A stretch of DNA of 64,000 nucleotides from Rana temporaria (GCF_905171775.1 NC_053491.1:110680682-110744681), one strand, 5' to 3'; shown: positions 59,601-62,964, counted from the first letter of the stretch. Notes: a model not told the origin generated them from the sequence alone. Numbers and translations are program-made.

Positions 59601-61636
59601 CATAGATAGAAACAGGGATACGACGGCGTATCAGCAGATACGCCGTCGTATCCCTTTTGTGAATCTGGCCCTGCATTTCTAGCAAGATCAATGGGTATTT
59701 TCTGTACCTGCTGAAAATGTTTTAAGCCTGAAAAAAAGAAAATGAATGCAGCCACCACATCTAAGCACTGGTAAGCTGCAATTCCAGTTTCATTTTTGGT
59801 ATTAGTTATCCTTTATTGGGTCATAATGGAACTTCTAGAATACCCAACCAAATAGGGGTGGTCACAGGGGCTGATTTACTAAAACGGAAAGTGGTTGTAA
59901 ACCCTCCAATACAACTTGTGCTTTTTGAAATCTAGATTGCCCTGCAAGCGTGGGTGACGTCAGGCGTGATTGTGCAGTAGGTTTATTCTTTAACGGCACA
60001 CTGTGTGTGCCATTTCTGTCCCCCTCTGAGTGCCAGTCATTATCATTCATTAACTTCCTCTCTGAACGGCACAGAGGGAAGTCTCGCGATACTGCCTTGC
60101 AAGTTATTAAAGGGGAGTTCCAGCCATTTGTATGTTTATTAAAAGTCAGCAGCAACAAAAAGTGTTGCTGCTGGCTTTTAATAAACAGGCACTTACCTGC
60201 TCCAGCGCTCCAGCAACGTGCCGGCCGGGGCTCCGCTCCTCTCCCCCCCTCCCCGGCCGGCGTCTTCATCTTCAGTGTGGGCACCCGGCCGTGACAGCGT
60301 TCGGCTTCACGGCCGGGCACCCACTGCGCATGCGCGAGCGCGAGCGGCGCGGCACTGCGCATGCGCGAGCGGCGCAGCCCGGCGCCGCGCCCTGTAATTG
60401 GCCAGGAGATCGCCTAGGACCTGTGACGTGTCCTAGGCGATCGCCTACAGCAGCCACTTCCTGAAGGCGACTAAGCTTAGTCGCCTACAGGAAGGAGGAA
60501 GTGGGACAGGAAGTCCCACTCGTGCTGAAGCCCCCACTCCCCCCCCAAAAAAATTACATGCCAAATGTGGCATGTAAGGGGGAGAGGAGTGGGTTAAGAG
60601 GAAGTTCCAAATTTGGGTGGAACTCCTCTTTAAGCTTCAGCTATGGTTTAGCTTGGTTGCCGTAGTAATGGCAATCGAGATAGAGGCTTGGTTTAGGCGA
60701 TACGGCGCATGTGCAAGATTTGTAAAGGGAAACATAGTAAGGGCGGAAATTACGTCAATACTAAACTTAAGAAACAGCAGTAGAAATGGTGCAGCCGATA
60801 CCCAGAAGTGAAGATTTACAAAATATGAGAAATAAGGTATTTTGCTGCCTCTTTTTTTTTCCAATTTTGATGTATTTAAAGTTGCAATACTATATAGTAT
60901 ATAAAACTTGAAGTTTACTTCCTCTTGAAGGGTGCAAAATCTGGCGCAGCTGTGCATGGAAGCCAGTCAGCTTATAAGTTCAACTTGTACAATTAAGCTT
61001 TAACAAAAATAAATGAATGGAAGCTAATTGGTTTCTATGCAGAGCTGAACCAGATTTTGCACTCTCCAGTTTTAGTAAATCAACACCACAGGGTACTTGA
61101 AAGATTATTGAGATTTAGCTGATTGATAACTTCCATGGTGATATTTTACTACATTAAATATTACCTTAGCAGTCAATACACAATTTAGGAAAATGAATGG
61201 AGAGTTACATTCAGTCATGCAACAAACAGGTTTGATTTTACCTACATATAAGCATTCAATGCTGAAATTATGAATAATACAATTCTTAATTTGTTCACTG
61301 ATATATCCAGACATTATTTTGGTGTCTAATGCTGTTATTGCATCTTGGTAAATTTCTGTGGATATGCTCCTAGAATGGAACGGTCCAGTGTATAAAAGAG
61401 CGTTGTCCAGAGCTCACCTGTCTGAAAAGGTTCACCCCACCTGGACAGTGCTGTGCAGTCTGCCAGCAAGGTAAGAGCTTGGCCACCTAATAATAATTCT
61501 AATAGCAGCTGCTGTTCTGAGCTGTGGTGTTAAAGTACCTCTTTTGTTTGCAGGCTGTGAATATGAAGGGCTGACATACAAAAATGGGGATCACTTTCTT
61601 TCACAAAGTAATCCTTGTGTGAACTGCTCATGTTTG
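5556..61636 (+). CDS. kcp: Kielin/chordin-like protein (KCP-like), partial, 10 exons
   Basis: Joined exons: 5556-6112, 6519-6591, 30500-30717, 42313-42496, 44991-45067, 54677-54773, 57538-57605, 57846-58016, 61374-61470, 61554-61636. All junctions are GT-AG, phases match at every join, and no stop interrupts the roughly 540 codons. The order is a TSPN/laminin-G-like domain (about 210 residues), a Pro/Glu/Gln-rich linker, a coiled coil of about 32 residues, then VWC/chordin-type repeats, two exons per repeat in most cases. Family knowledge: kielin and KCP are secreted multi-VWC proteins that modulate BMP and TGF-beta ligands outside the cell. NELL1/2 also start with TSPN, a coiled coil and VWC but then change to EGF modules; here VWC repeats continue without EGF, which favours kielin/KCP. 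Signal peptide, later repeats and any VWD domain are outside the window. Symbol assigned by architecture, not by alignment. Confidence 0.85.
6519..6591 (+). CDS. kcp: KCP-like exon B: end of TSPN domain
   Basis: Acceptor TTCCCTCAG and donor TCAG|GTGAGA. It starts in phase 0 and ends in phase 1. The peptide GYWQTAEISPTGF..WHCENRS completes the TSPN fold and supplies a second cysteine, probably the partner of the one in exon A. The short 406-bp intron before it contrasts with the 24-kb intron after it. Confidence 0.88.
6853..7357. mobile_element. TTAA MITE, long foldback
   Basis: TTAA at 6849-6852 and 7358-7361. The left end AGCGGGAGTTCATCC pairs with GGGTGAACCTCCACT. Almost the whole element is an imperfect palindrome centred near 7105. 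A sister copy with the same interior lies at 56609-57114. Confidence 0.88.
7408..7630. mobile_element. Small TTAA-flanked repeat element
   Basis: TTAA occurs at 7404-7407 and 7631-7634. The ends contain CACTAGGGGGCGGTC and GGTCATCTAGTGG, which pair imperfectly. Non-coding and GC-rich inside. Confidence 0.55.
9777..10078. mobile_element. TTAA MITE, AGTGATTGTAAAG family
   Basis: The right TTAA (10079-10082) is intact and the left is mutated to CTAA (9773-9776). Ends AGTGATTGTAAAG and CTTTACAACCACT are inverted copies. A T-run at 9800-9814 lies inside. Non-coding. Confidence 0.75.
10683..12257 (-). mobile_element. 1.6-kb palindromic insertion with 16-bp target duplication (element P1)
   Basis: The direct repeat CAAGCTGGACCAATGT flanks it at 10667-10682 and 12258-12273. 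Bases 10683-12127 form a nearly perfect palindrome centred at 11405 with essentially no spacer. Arms of about 720 bp carry mirrored reading frames that are identical except for one residue. A non-palindromic tail (12128-12257) completes the element. Read on the minus strand the end is GCGCTGTATTTTTTGTTTC, close to the end of element P2 at 47700-49135. No protein domain was recognised in either arm. The long duplication resembles target-primed retrotransposition more than cut-and-paste transposition (inference). Confidence 0.85.
12314..12753. mobile_element. TTAA MITE, AGCGGAGGT family
   Basis: TTAA at 12310-12313 and 12754-12757. The left end AGCGGAGGTCC pairs with GGTGGAACCTTTGCT. The interior resembles the copy at 2936 (AGCCAGCAGC near the left, CCTGTCCA further in). 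Confidence 0.8.
12811..13240. mobile_element. Two truncated foldback MITE fragments
   Basis: The first part starts GGGCCCCTTTCACACAGG, the left end of the CTTTCACACGG family (complete copy at 47158). From about 13080 the sequence becomes a GTACACAC-type element whose right end GTCTGTACGTGGCATAA closes near 13240. Neither has both ends. Confidence 0.55.
13920..14440. repeat. Minisatellite, about 35-bp unit
   Basis: Tandem copies of a G-rich unit containing GATATCTGGGGTGTAGAG and GGGTCAGAGTGCT. Copies are regular from about 14050 and degenerate before that. The strand asymmetry (G-rich plus strand) gives long spurious frames in both directions. Confidence 0.93.
15175..16834 (-). mobile_element. 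Full-length but dead Tc1-like transposon
   Basis: Terminal inverted repeats of about 200 bp begin CAGTGGGGATCGAAAG and end with the complement. TA flanks both sides (15173-15174, 16835-16836). Length 1660 bp. The left repeat carries an extra internal foldback: the sequence before 15360 reappears inverted directly after it up to about 15435. The element contains one minus-strand transposase pseudogene. Confidence 0.95.
15447..16467 (-). pseudogene. Tc1-like transposase pseudogene (DDE)
   Basis: The minus-strand reading starts MGSSKQLSRKLK and shows the paired helix-turn-helix DNA-binding region (IAKRFQMS..SVRNVIKKW, then a GRP-type AT-hook-like motif SGRPRK). It continues to the first catalytic Asp in WTDKV. 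The second Asp is in QIDNDPKHTS and the Glu in NIIENLW, so the triad is readable. The frame is broken between about 15894 and 15994, and TAG stands where Tc1 proteins normally have Trp just before the SQSPDLN motif (about 15668). It ends at TAA 15447-15449. It cannot make an active enzyme. Confidence 0.92.
17358..17759. mobile_element. Foldback MITE, GGCCCCGTACACACGG family
   Basis: Ends GGCCCCGTACACACGG and CCGTGTGTACGGGGCC are perfect inverses, flanked by TTA and TAA. The interior is rich in CGGACC/GGTCCGA and ATCGGT and also pairs across the element. A Tc1 element begins immediately to its right. Confidence 0.88.
17763..18707 (-). mobile_element. Internally deleted Tc1-like transposon
   Basis: Ends CAGTGCCTTGCAAAAGTATTC and inverse GAATACTTTTGCAAGGCACTG. 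TA follows the right end; the left flank reads TAA. At 945 bp it is about half the length of an autonomous Tc1 element, having lost the catalytic part of the gene. Confidence 0.92.
17946..18305 (-). pseudogene. Tc1 transposase fragment, DNA-binding half only
   Basis: 119 codons from MKTKELSKQVRDNVV, with KISKSLMIPRSTIKSIITKW as the first helix-turn-helix and a second one beginning near LTREAAQRLKVTLEEL. The frame then leaves the family at SVHRMAIS and stops, and no DDE residues follow. Family members have about 340 residues. It could at most bind terminal repeats. Confidence 0.88.
19618..19841. mobile_element. Foldback MITE, TGCCGCGTACACACG family
   Basis: Ends TGCCGCGTACACACGAT and inverse TGTGTACGCGGCA. 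The interior is a near-palindrome of GGAATT/AATTCCGA blocks. Flanked by TGA and TAA. Confidence 0.82.
20591..20657. repeat. (TA)n microsatellite
   Basis: Pure TA run of about 66 bp at the left edge of the hammerhead-like relic. Confidence 0.97.
20700..21490 (+). mobile_element. Relic of the hammerhead-headed repeat family, single arm
   Basis: GTGACGAAACGTAGGG at 20745-20760 resembles the 3' half of a hammerhead core (GAAAC following a short GUC/GAC stem). About 700 bp of non-coding sequence follow and the copy ends near GAGCGCAATAA at about 21490. The same layout, reversed, is seen at 28215-28747. The ribozyme core upstream of GAAAC is not convincing here. Confidence 0.4.
21500..21872. mobile_element. 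Foldback MITE, ATCGGTT-rich GTACACAC type
   Basis: The right end GTGGGTACGAGGCCTTA matches the family; the left end is degraded. The interior is built from AACCGATGG/CCATCGGTT blocks that pair across the element, like copies 17358 and 54140. Confidence 0.7.
22780..22990. mobile_element. Left fragment of a TTAA-type MITE
   Basis: TTAAAGTAGAATTCTAGGCTAAACC resembles the left end of the complete copy at 53756. No matching right end was found. Confidence 0.45.
23287..23627. mobile_element. Foldback MITE, CGGCAGGAAAAC-rich GTACACAC type
   Basis: The left end GCCTCGTACACGCGACCGG pairs with CCGATCGTGTGTACAAAGC. The interior is filled with CCCGGCAGGAAAA and inverse blocks. Non-coding. Confidence 0.8.
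24281..28094. mobile_element. 3.8-kb foldback element hosting a minisatellite, TTA target duplication
   Basis: Ends GGCCCCATGCACACGAG and its exact inverse CTCGTGTGCATGGGGCC are flanked by TTA directly repeated (24278-24280 and 28095-28097). Subterminal blocks rich in AAACGCAAA/TTTGCG/CGCGATTTGC lie on both sides. The 3.2-kb tandem array lies between them. A 3-bp TWA duplication is what PIF/Harbinger-type elements make; that assignment is inference. Confidence 0.85.
24541..27720. repeat. 3.2-kb modular minisatellite, 25-bp period
   Basis: Two interchangeable 25-bp modules alternate irregularly. One is CACGTCACCTGGC plus CACGTCACCTGC (13 + 12). The other starts CACAAGTTGTGG and ends TTGTCCACTGGC. 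There are about 125 modules. The modules lack stops and the period is not a multiple of three, so all three plus-strand frames stay open for long stretches, the longest 663 codons. These are not genes. Higher-order blocks starting CTCAAGTTGTGTATTG recur at about 24960, 25308, 25834 and 27071. Confidence 0.97.
28126..28205. mobile_element. Left fragment of a GTACACAC-type MITE
   Basis: AAGCCTCGTACACACGATCGG followed by CAGACAACAAATG and CCGACAACAAATG. The right arm is missing where the next repeat begins. Confidence 0.55.
28215..28747 (-). mobile_element. Single-arm member of the hammerhead-headed repeat family
   Basis: Read on the minus strand, it begins with a hammerhead-like motif (28708-28747), continues for about 460 bp without coding capacity and ends near AATTTTTATAGCGCAACTAC (about 28210-28235). 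The layout matches one arm of element P2 (47780-48478), which ends in GCGCT after a TTTTTAGCGCTG stretch. Sequence similarity to P2 beyond the two ends was not established. Confidence 0.5.
28708..28747 (-). ncRNA. Hammerhead-ribozyme-like motif, one core substitution
   Basis: On the minus strand: CCC (stem I), then CAGACGA where the consensus is CUGANGA, then GUCA/UGAC as stem II with a five-base loop, GAAAC, a self-complementary ACGUACGU stem III, GUU as cleavage triplet, and GGG closing stem I. Position U4 is A, which should abolish or greatly weaken cleavage. Hammerheads are known from Penelope-like elements and amphibian repeats. Confidence 0.5.
29055..29232. mobile_element. Right-end fragment of the TTAACCACTT family
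   Basis: Ends GCGGTCGGCAAGTGG followed by TTAA, the same right terminus as the complete copy at 30822-31801. The left end was not found. Confidence 0.55.
29760..30258. repeat. 28-bp minisatellite with an internal inversion
   Basis: From 29975 to 30258, ten units run with GGGGAACTCTGTGGAC then TCTGATGTAA. From about 29760 to 29970 degenerate units run in the opposite orientation (CCCCTTACATCAGAG, TTCCC). The array thus forms an imperfect inverted repeat with its turn near 29972. It ends about 240 bp before the coiled-coil exon. Confidence 0.9.
30500..30717 (+). CDS. kcp: KCP-like exon C: linker and first part of coiled coil
   Basis: Acceptor TTCCCTCAG; it enters in phase 1 so that G plus AT makes Asp, and leaves in phase 0. 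An acidic, Pro/Gln/Ser-rich linker of about 50 residues is followed by RIRRLEDIVQGLTNMLDMV. Two donors are possible, after ATG at 30705 (GTAAAA) or after CAG at 30717 (GTCAGC); both keep the frame. The later one is chosen because it keeps an unbroken heptad spacing (Leu, Val, Leu, Leu, Val, Asn, Leu, Val, Leu) into exon D. A trimeric or higher assembly through this helix would fit TSPN proteins (inference). Confidence 0.85.
30822..31801. mobile_element. 980-bp TTAA element, CCACTT...AAGTGG family
   Basis: TTAA at 30818-30821 and 31802-31805. Ends CCACTTAAGCCCC and GGTCGGCAAGTGG. The interior has T-rich tracts and a GC-rich right half. A related copy is at 42731-43595 and fragments are near 29232 and 34233. 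Short open frames inside have no recognisable domain. Confidence 0.82.
32815..33175. repeat. 22-23 bp minisatellite
   Basis: About 15 copies of CAAATGATGCCAGTTT or CAAATACAGCCAGTTT followed by CCCCCT or CCCAT. Variants are interspersed rather than blocked. The ORFs read across it are artefacts. Confidence 0.95.
34233..34469. mobile_element. Short TTAA element
   Basis: TTAA at 34229-34232 and 34470-34473; ends CCTCTTGCAAATATGC and CTCTAAGGGG. GC-rich and non-coding. Related in its ends to the CCACTT family. Confidence 0.55.
34695..35463. mobile_element. Foldback DNA element, GGGCCAGATTC family, copy 2
   Basis: GGCCCAGATTCAC at the left and GTGAATCTGGGCC at the right, flanked by TAT on both sides (a likely 3-bp duplication). 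The interior is rich in GGCGTA/TACGCC and GCGCA. No recognisable protein. Confidence 0.85.
36478..36990. mobile_element. TTAA-type foldback with 425-bp palindromic body
   Basis: The left end AGCAGAGGTTCACCC follows TTAA (36474-36477). Bases 36566-36990 are a near-perfect palindrome (TACGTACCTTGTAATCC against its inverse). The right terminus is missing after 36990, where another AT-rich repeat with CGAAAAC/TTCGTTTTCG blocks begins. Confidence 0.75.
37384..37493. mobile_element. Left part of a TTAA MITE split by an L1 insertion
   Basis: TTAAAGCGGAGCTCCAGG then TAGCTGCTGACTTTTAATA and CTTACCTGTCCA, all typical of the AGCGGAG family. It breaks at CTGATTTTTC (37484-37493), which is repeated at 41357-41366, where MITE-like sequence (CATGGCTAAGGGAAACCGG) resumes. 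The right terminus was not found. Confidence 0.7.
37934..41356 (-). pseudogene. L1-like ORF2 remnant: linker, reverse transcriptase, C-terminal Cys-rich region
   Basis: From high to low coordinates: linker (VWEAHKTVIRG, then after the MITE KKRRERQVKKL); RT motifs SYRPISLLN, DAEKAFDRV, GTRQGCPLSPLLFALSLEPL and SAYADDLLF with the catalytic aspartates; then KYLGI, FIWAG and a C-terminal knuckle CCWRCGLEQG.LLHIFW.C; stop at 37934-37936. The frame shifts near 38150, 39170, 39370 and 40200, and a small TATACAC expansion disrupts the motif normally read as AGKxPGPDG. Non-functional. Confidence 0.9.
40796..41261. mobile_element. TTAA MITE inserted in the L1 (AGGGTCACTAAA family)
   Basis: Core of 466 bp with ends AGGGTCACTAAA and TTTAGTGACCCT between TTAA at 40792-40795 and 41262-41265. 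The L1 reading frame continues across it once the insert and one TTAA are ignored (Val-Leu-Ile-Lys-His-Gly), proving a clean insertion with TTAA duplication. An inverted copy lies at 55293-55760. Confidence 0.95.
42313..42496 (+). CDS. kcp: KCP-like exon D: coiled-coil end and first VWC half
   Basis: Acceptor CTCTACAG, donor CTCT|GTAAGT; enters in phase 0 and leaves in phase 1. NVDLQARVKTLE completes the helix. CECRRPSCLWEGKEY then starts the first VWC unit, with CNICVC and the GGSVKC strand. The unit ends DWPQC and the next exon begins the following repeat directly, so the usual second half with CCxxC is absent. Confidence 0.92.
42497..44990. other. Intron D-E, 2.5 kb
   Basis: Holds the TTAACCACTT-family element at 42731-43595. 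43640-44420 contains a repeated block (TCTGGAGGCCCCCAGATCCCAGCCCCC occurs twice, near 43758 and 43840) inside otherwise unremarkable sequence. Nothing else is recognised. Confidence 0.7.
42731..43595. mobile_element. TTAACCACTT-family element, degraded right end
   Basis: TTAA at 42727-42730, left end CCACTTGCCGCCCG. The right end reads AAGGGGGGTAAA, where TTAA has become GTAA. The interior shares the TTTTTTACCAAAAAT and AAATTGTCAGTC-like tracts of the 30822 copy. Confidence 0.65.
44991..45067 (+). CDS. kcp: KCP-like exon E: first half of VWC repeat 2
   Basis: Acceptor TTTTTAATAG, donor CCAG|GTAAGC; phase 1 in, phase 0 out. CTYEGRIYSNKETF...CTSCVCQ is the N-terminal VWC half with the CxxCxC signature. 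Confidence 0.92.
45410..46378. mobile_element. Foldback element GAGCCAGTTCACACTGG with nested TTAA MITE
   Basis: Ends GAGCCAGTTCACACTGGGGC and inverse GCCCCAGTGTGAACCGGCTC, flanked by TCA on both sides (45407-45409, 46379-46381). The arms are rich in AAGTCG/CGACTT. The left arm is interrupted by the TTAA MITE at 45651-46147. Confidence 0.88.
45651..46147. mobile_element. TTAA MITE nested in the foldback, 497 bp
   Basis: TTAA at 45647-45650 and 46148-46151; ends AGCGGTGGTTCACCC and GGGTGAACCCCCGCT. Near-perfect palindrome around 45900, with mirrored reading frames on both strands that are not genes. Confidence 0.9.
46407..46854. mobile_element. TTAA MITE, AGCGGAG family relative
   Basis: TTAA at 46403-46406 and 46855-46858. 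The interior contains CAGCAGCTACAAATACTG and CACTTACCACCC, like the 2936 and 12314 copies. Ends diverged. Confidence 0.65.
47158..47542. mobile_element. Foldback MITE, GGCCACTTTCACACGG family
   Basis: Ends GGCCACTTTCACACGG and CCGTGTGAAAGAGCCC with TAA directly repeated at both flanks. The interior is built from CGGATGA/GGACCGCC blocks in inverted order. Confidence 0.88.
47700..49135 (+). mobile_element. 1.4-kb palindromic insertion with 17-bp target duplication (element P2)
   Basis: CTACTAGATGTCATTGT at 47683-47699 and 49136-49152 flanks it. A non-palindromic head (47700-47779) precedes arms at about 47780-48428 and 48489-49135 that are inverted copies with only one residue difference in their mirrored frames. 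The 60-bp central spacer carries a hammerhead-like motif. The end GCGCTGCATATTGTTTCA matches the minus-strand end of P1. No protein domain was recognised. Confidence 0.88.
48441..48478 (-). ncRNA. Hammerhead-ribozyme-like motif at the palindrome centre
   Basis: Minus strand: GCCC (stem I), CAGUUGA where CUGANGA is expected, GUCC-ACUU-GGAC as stem II, GAAAC, the self-complementary ACGCGU as minimal stem III, GUC as cleavage triplet, then GGGC pairing with GCCC. Stems I and II, GAAAC and GUC are intact; two core positions (U4 and A6) are changed, so it is probably inactive. The very short stem III resembles the dimer-type hammerheads described for Penelope-like elements. Confidence 0.6.
49322..49676. 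mobile_element. Foldback MITE, GTACACAC type
   Basis: The left end TGCCCTGTACACACGGTCGG pairs with the right end TCATGTGTACGCGGTA. The interior repeats CGGAAATTCCG and CGGAAAAAG blocks inverted. Confidence 0.8.
50990..51520. mobile_element. Two nested or abutting GTACACAC-type foldbacks
   Basis: An outer pair of ends, GCCCTGTACACACGGG near 50994 and CCTGTGTACGAGGC near 51515, encloses an inner pair, GCCTCGTACACACGACCGAG (about 51161) and CGGTCGTGTGTACAAGGC (about 51428). Both interiors use TTTCTCG/CGAGAAA blocks. Confidence 0.7.
51519..52870. repeat. Tandem segmental duplication carrying a ~32-bp minisatellite
   Basis: Copy 1 (about 51519-52285) and copy 2 (about 52286-52870) each start TTTAGTATGGGATCC, share the same 200-bp leader, and continue into arrays of a unit containing GATGGGGCACTATTCCTCC and CACTGACACC. 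The arrays differ in unit number. Copy 2 ends at TTTGGAGACCCCTG. Confidence 0.88.
52984..53254. mobile_element. Foldback MITE, GGCCCCGTACACACGG family
   Basis: Ends GGCCCCGTACACACGGCCGAG and CGTGTGTACGGGGCC. The interior is a palindrome of GCCGAGGA/TCCTCGGC blocks. Flanked by TAA and TCA. The same interior is seen in the copy cut by the LTR element at 61911. Confidence 0.85.
53343..53746. mobile_element. Foldback MITE, GTACACACGATC type
   Basis: GCCTCGTACACACGATC at the left and GATCATGTGTACAGGGC at the right. The interior has TCCGATGA/TCATCGGA blocks, close to the copies at 21500 and 54140. Confidence 0.82.
53756..54135. mobile_element. TTAA MITE, AGTGTAAATCCAGGC family
   Basis: TTAA at 53752-53755 and 54136-54139; the left end AGTGTAAATCCAGGCTAAA pairs with TTTAGACCAGACTTCCACT. 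It directly abuts the next MITE, which starts at 54140. Confidence 0.82.
54140..54557. mobile_element. Foldback MITE, GGCCGCGTACACACG with TAA duplication
   Basis: Ends GGCCGCGTACACACGACCGG and CCGTGTGTACGTGGCC with TAA directly repeated on both sides. The interior has CGATGG/ACCGAT blocks. Confidence 0.86.
54677..54773 (+). CDS. kcp: KCP-like exon F: second half of VWC repeat 2
   Basis: Acceptor after a T12 tract, TTTTAG; donor ACGG|GTGAGT. Phase 0 in, phase 1 out. NSEVVCVQKTC...CANPVMLPTECCPRC is the C-terminal VWC half with the diagnostic CCPxC. Confidence 0.94.
54985..55850. mobile_element. Degraded Tc1-type relic interrupted by a TTAA MITE
   Basis: Starts near AATGTCAAAGGTTTGTGGAC. GGTTGAGGTCACAGCTC, CCACTCGAATTCCTCTAC and, after the insert, CATGCTGCAACAGAAAAG are remnants of a Tc1 transposase gene read in reverse. 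The right terminus was not found and the coding sequence is heavily decayed. Confidence 0.6.
55293..55760. mobile_element. TTAA MITE, AGGGTCACTAAA family, inverted copy
   Basis: TTAA at 55289-55292 and 55761-55764. The 468-bp core is the reverse complement of the insert at 40796-41261 with few differences. It sits inside the Tc1 relic. Confidence 0.93.
56609..57114. mobile_element. TTAA foldback MITE, sister of 6853-7357
   Basis: TTAA at 56605-56608 and 57115-57118; ends AGTGGAGGTTCACCCGG and GGGTGAACTCCCGCT. Near-palindromic body with the same ATGAGCATCAATCTA block next to the ends as the 6853 copy, in opposite overall orientation. Confidence 0.9.
57538..57605 (+). CDS. kcp: KCP-like exon G: first half of VWC repeat 3
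   Basis: Acceptor GATGTAG, donor TCAG|GTATAA; phase 1 in, phase 0 out. CSDGHLEGDVWKKDSCVSCIC is the N-terminal VWC half. The next intron is only 240 bp. Confidence 0.92.
57846..58016 (+). CDS. kcp: KCP-like exon H: end of VWC repeat 3 fused to start of repeat 4
   Basis: Acceptor ACTATAG, donor TAGG|GTAAGT; phase 0 at both ends. It encodes 57 residues: GGSVRCISEAC...KCCPEC (second half of repeat 3) and then, without an intron, CEYLGQIVRNGEM...CTACTC (first half of repeat 4). Elsewhere in this gene a phase-1 intron sits at that boundary. Confidence 0.94.
58991..59671. mobile_element. Foldback DNA element, GGGCCAGATTC family, copy 3
   Basis: GGGGCCAGATTCACG at the left, GTGAATCTGGCCC at the right. 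The right subterminal block TACGACGGCGTATC with its inverse is shared with copy 1 (near 1880-1930). Confidence 0.82.
59868..61087. mobile_element. ACTAAAAC-ended foldback with nested TTAA MITE
   Basis: GGGGCTGATTTACTAAAAC near 59869 and GTTTTAGTAAATCAACACC near 61069-61087 are inverted. The interior is interrupted by the TTAA MITE at 60111-60629. Confidence 0.7.
60111..60629. mobile_element. TTAA MITE, AGGGGAGTTCC family, nested
   Basis: TTAA at 60107-60110 and 60630-60633. The left end AGGGGAGTTCCAGCC pairs with GGGTGGAACTCCTCT. GC-rich interior with CGCATGCGC repeats. Confidence 0.85.
61374..61470 (+). CDS. kcp: KCP-like exon I: second half of VWC repeat 4
   Basis: Acceptor GCTCCTAG, donor CAAG|GTAAGA; phase 0 in, phase 1 out, 97 bp exactly like exon F. 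NGTVQCIKERC...GQCCAVC shows the CCxxC signature. Confidence 0.93.
61554..61636 (+). CDS. kcp: KCP-like exon J: first half of VWC repeat 5
   Basis: Acceptor TTTGCAG, donor TTTG|GTGAGT; phase 1 in, phase 0 out. CEYEGLTYKNGDHF...PCVNCSC. Its partner half is beyond the window or hidden after 64000. Confidence 0.92.
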
Positions 61637-61910
61637 GTGAGTGACACTCTTGATTTCCTGCATTGTTTAAAATTCCTTATATGAATATTTTTCATAAGTG
61701 GTATAGTGATAGATCATTTGGGACAGTCAGTATATTCCCATTGCAAACCATGCTTGACAAAACCTTTTTAATTAGGATGCAGTAACAACTATAAATTGTT
61801 AGTAAACTAAACATGTATGAATTATGTCATTGGCACACTTTGCCTAATGAAGGGAACCTGCGAGGCCATGAAATATGGTATATATTTTGTGATCCATTGA
61901 TAAGCCTAAG

Positions 61911-62051
61911 GCCCCGTACACACGACCGAGTTTCTCGGCAGAATTCAGCCAGAAACTCGGTCAGAGCTGAATTCTGCCGAGAAACCCGGCCGTGTGTACA
62001 CTTTCGGCCGAGGAAGCCGACGAGGATCTCGGCGAGGAAATAGAGAACATG
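61911..62051. mobile_element. GTACACAC-type MITE cut by an LTR retroelement
   Basis: The left end GGCCCCGTACACACGACCGAG and interior GCCGAGGAAGCCG match the copy at 52984. The element stops at AGAGAACATG, where the LTR begins; its right arm should reappear beyond the other LTR outside the window. Confidence 0.8.
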
Positions 62052-62577
62052 TGTGACGGTATCGGTATGATATCCCCGTCAAGCATTCCCTCCTCTCCAT
62101 ACAAGAACATCACAGGATCCCCCACACATGAGTCAAGACTGGATGCTGGAACCAAGACTGATTTATTGGCAGCTTGCTGCTGGTTATAAATACAGTTTTA
62201 CAAGCTAAATCCTTAATCAAGGAACAATGGGAGCTCCACCCCCTTTTCACCCACTCTGGAGTTTCTCATACAGAATATAGCCAGACAATTCGGAGCCGAC
62301 CTGAGACACATTTTCTTTAAATAATGACATCAGGGAAGTTAATTACAAGGTGTACAGAACACATTATCTGGGCAGCCTGGCACTGCACAATGAAGCAATC
62401 AGAATACATAACATGAGTCACCTCTAATCACAGTAACAGGATTAACATCCCTTTGAAATAAGGAGCGAGCTGCAGACGGGTCATTAACATGTCAATAGCT
62501 TGTAACACATGAATCCATTTTACCTCTAACCCACAATTTAACCAAGCAGGGAGATTTACACTGACATATCCTTCACA
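62052..62577 (-). repeat. 3' LTR, 526 bp
   Basis: Bounded by TGTGACGG and TTCACA on the plus strand (TG...CA). AATAAA on the minus strand at 62162-62167 could be the polyadenylation signal, with a TATA-like TATTTATAA upstream near 62185-62193. The likely target duplication (from AACATG at the left) cannot be confirmed because the other end is not in view. Confidence 0.82.
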
Positions 62578-62598
62578 ATGGCCCCCCTTTTTCTCCCT
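62578..62598 (-). promoter_or_regulatory. Polypurine tract next to the 3' LTR
   Basis: Minus strand AGGGAGAAAAAGGGGGGCC directly precedes the LTR. Its position shows that this LTR is the 3' one and that the element runs leftward. Confidence 0.8.
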
Positions 62599-62964
62599 GC
62601 TCCGGCAAACCCGGTTGGACCTTCCCCGGTCCAGTAGGGTTGACGGGTTCAGAGCTTTTAGTCCGAGGTTAACTCCGTTTGGCGTGACTGACCTCCATTG
62701 GTAACTGCTTCAGACTCAGGTATGCCACCGGGTCGTCAGATCACACGCCGGTCAGTCCCCAAGTCTTTGTGCGATCTGCAGAGTCACCAGAAGTCAGTGT
62801 GAAGACGGCGAATGGGTCTGTGCGCCGCCGTCTAGGTGTCCCGCTATGGGAGGGGCAGGTTATGGCTCTGAAGTGACAATCACAGGAGATTCATAAAAAG
62901 GAAAAGTTATATTTGTTGAAATGCTGTAGCACTGGTGCTCAGAGTCCGGGGGGGGGGAGGGGAA

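Larger units (their letters stand above)
58017..61373. other. Intron H-I, 3.4 kb
   Basis: Holds a GGGCCAGATTC foldback (58991-59671) and an ACTAAA-ended foldback (59868-61087) with a nested TTAA MITE. 58020-58980 shows nothing recognisable. Confidence 0.75.

Noticed and set aside
5556..61636. NELL1/NELL2 as gene identity
   Set aside because: The TSPN, coiled coil and first VWC would fit, but VWC repeats continue through five units with no EGF module.
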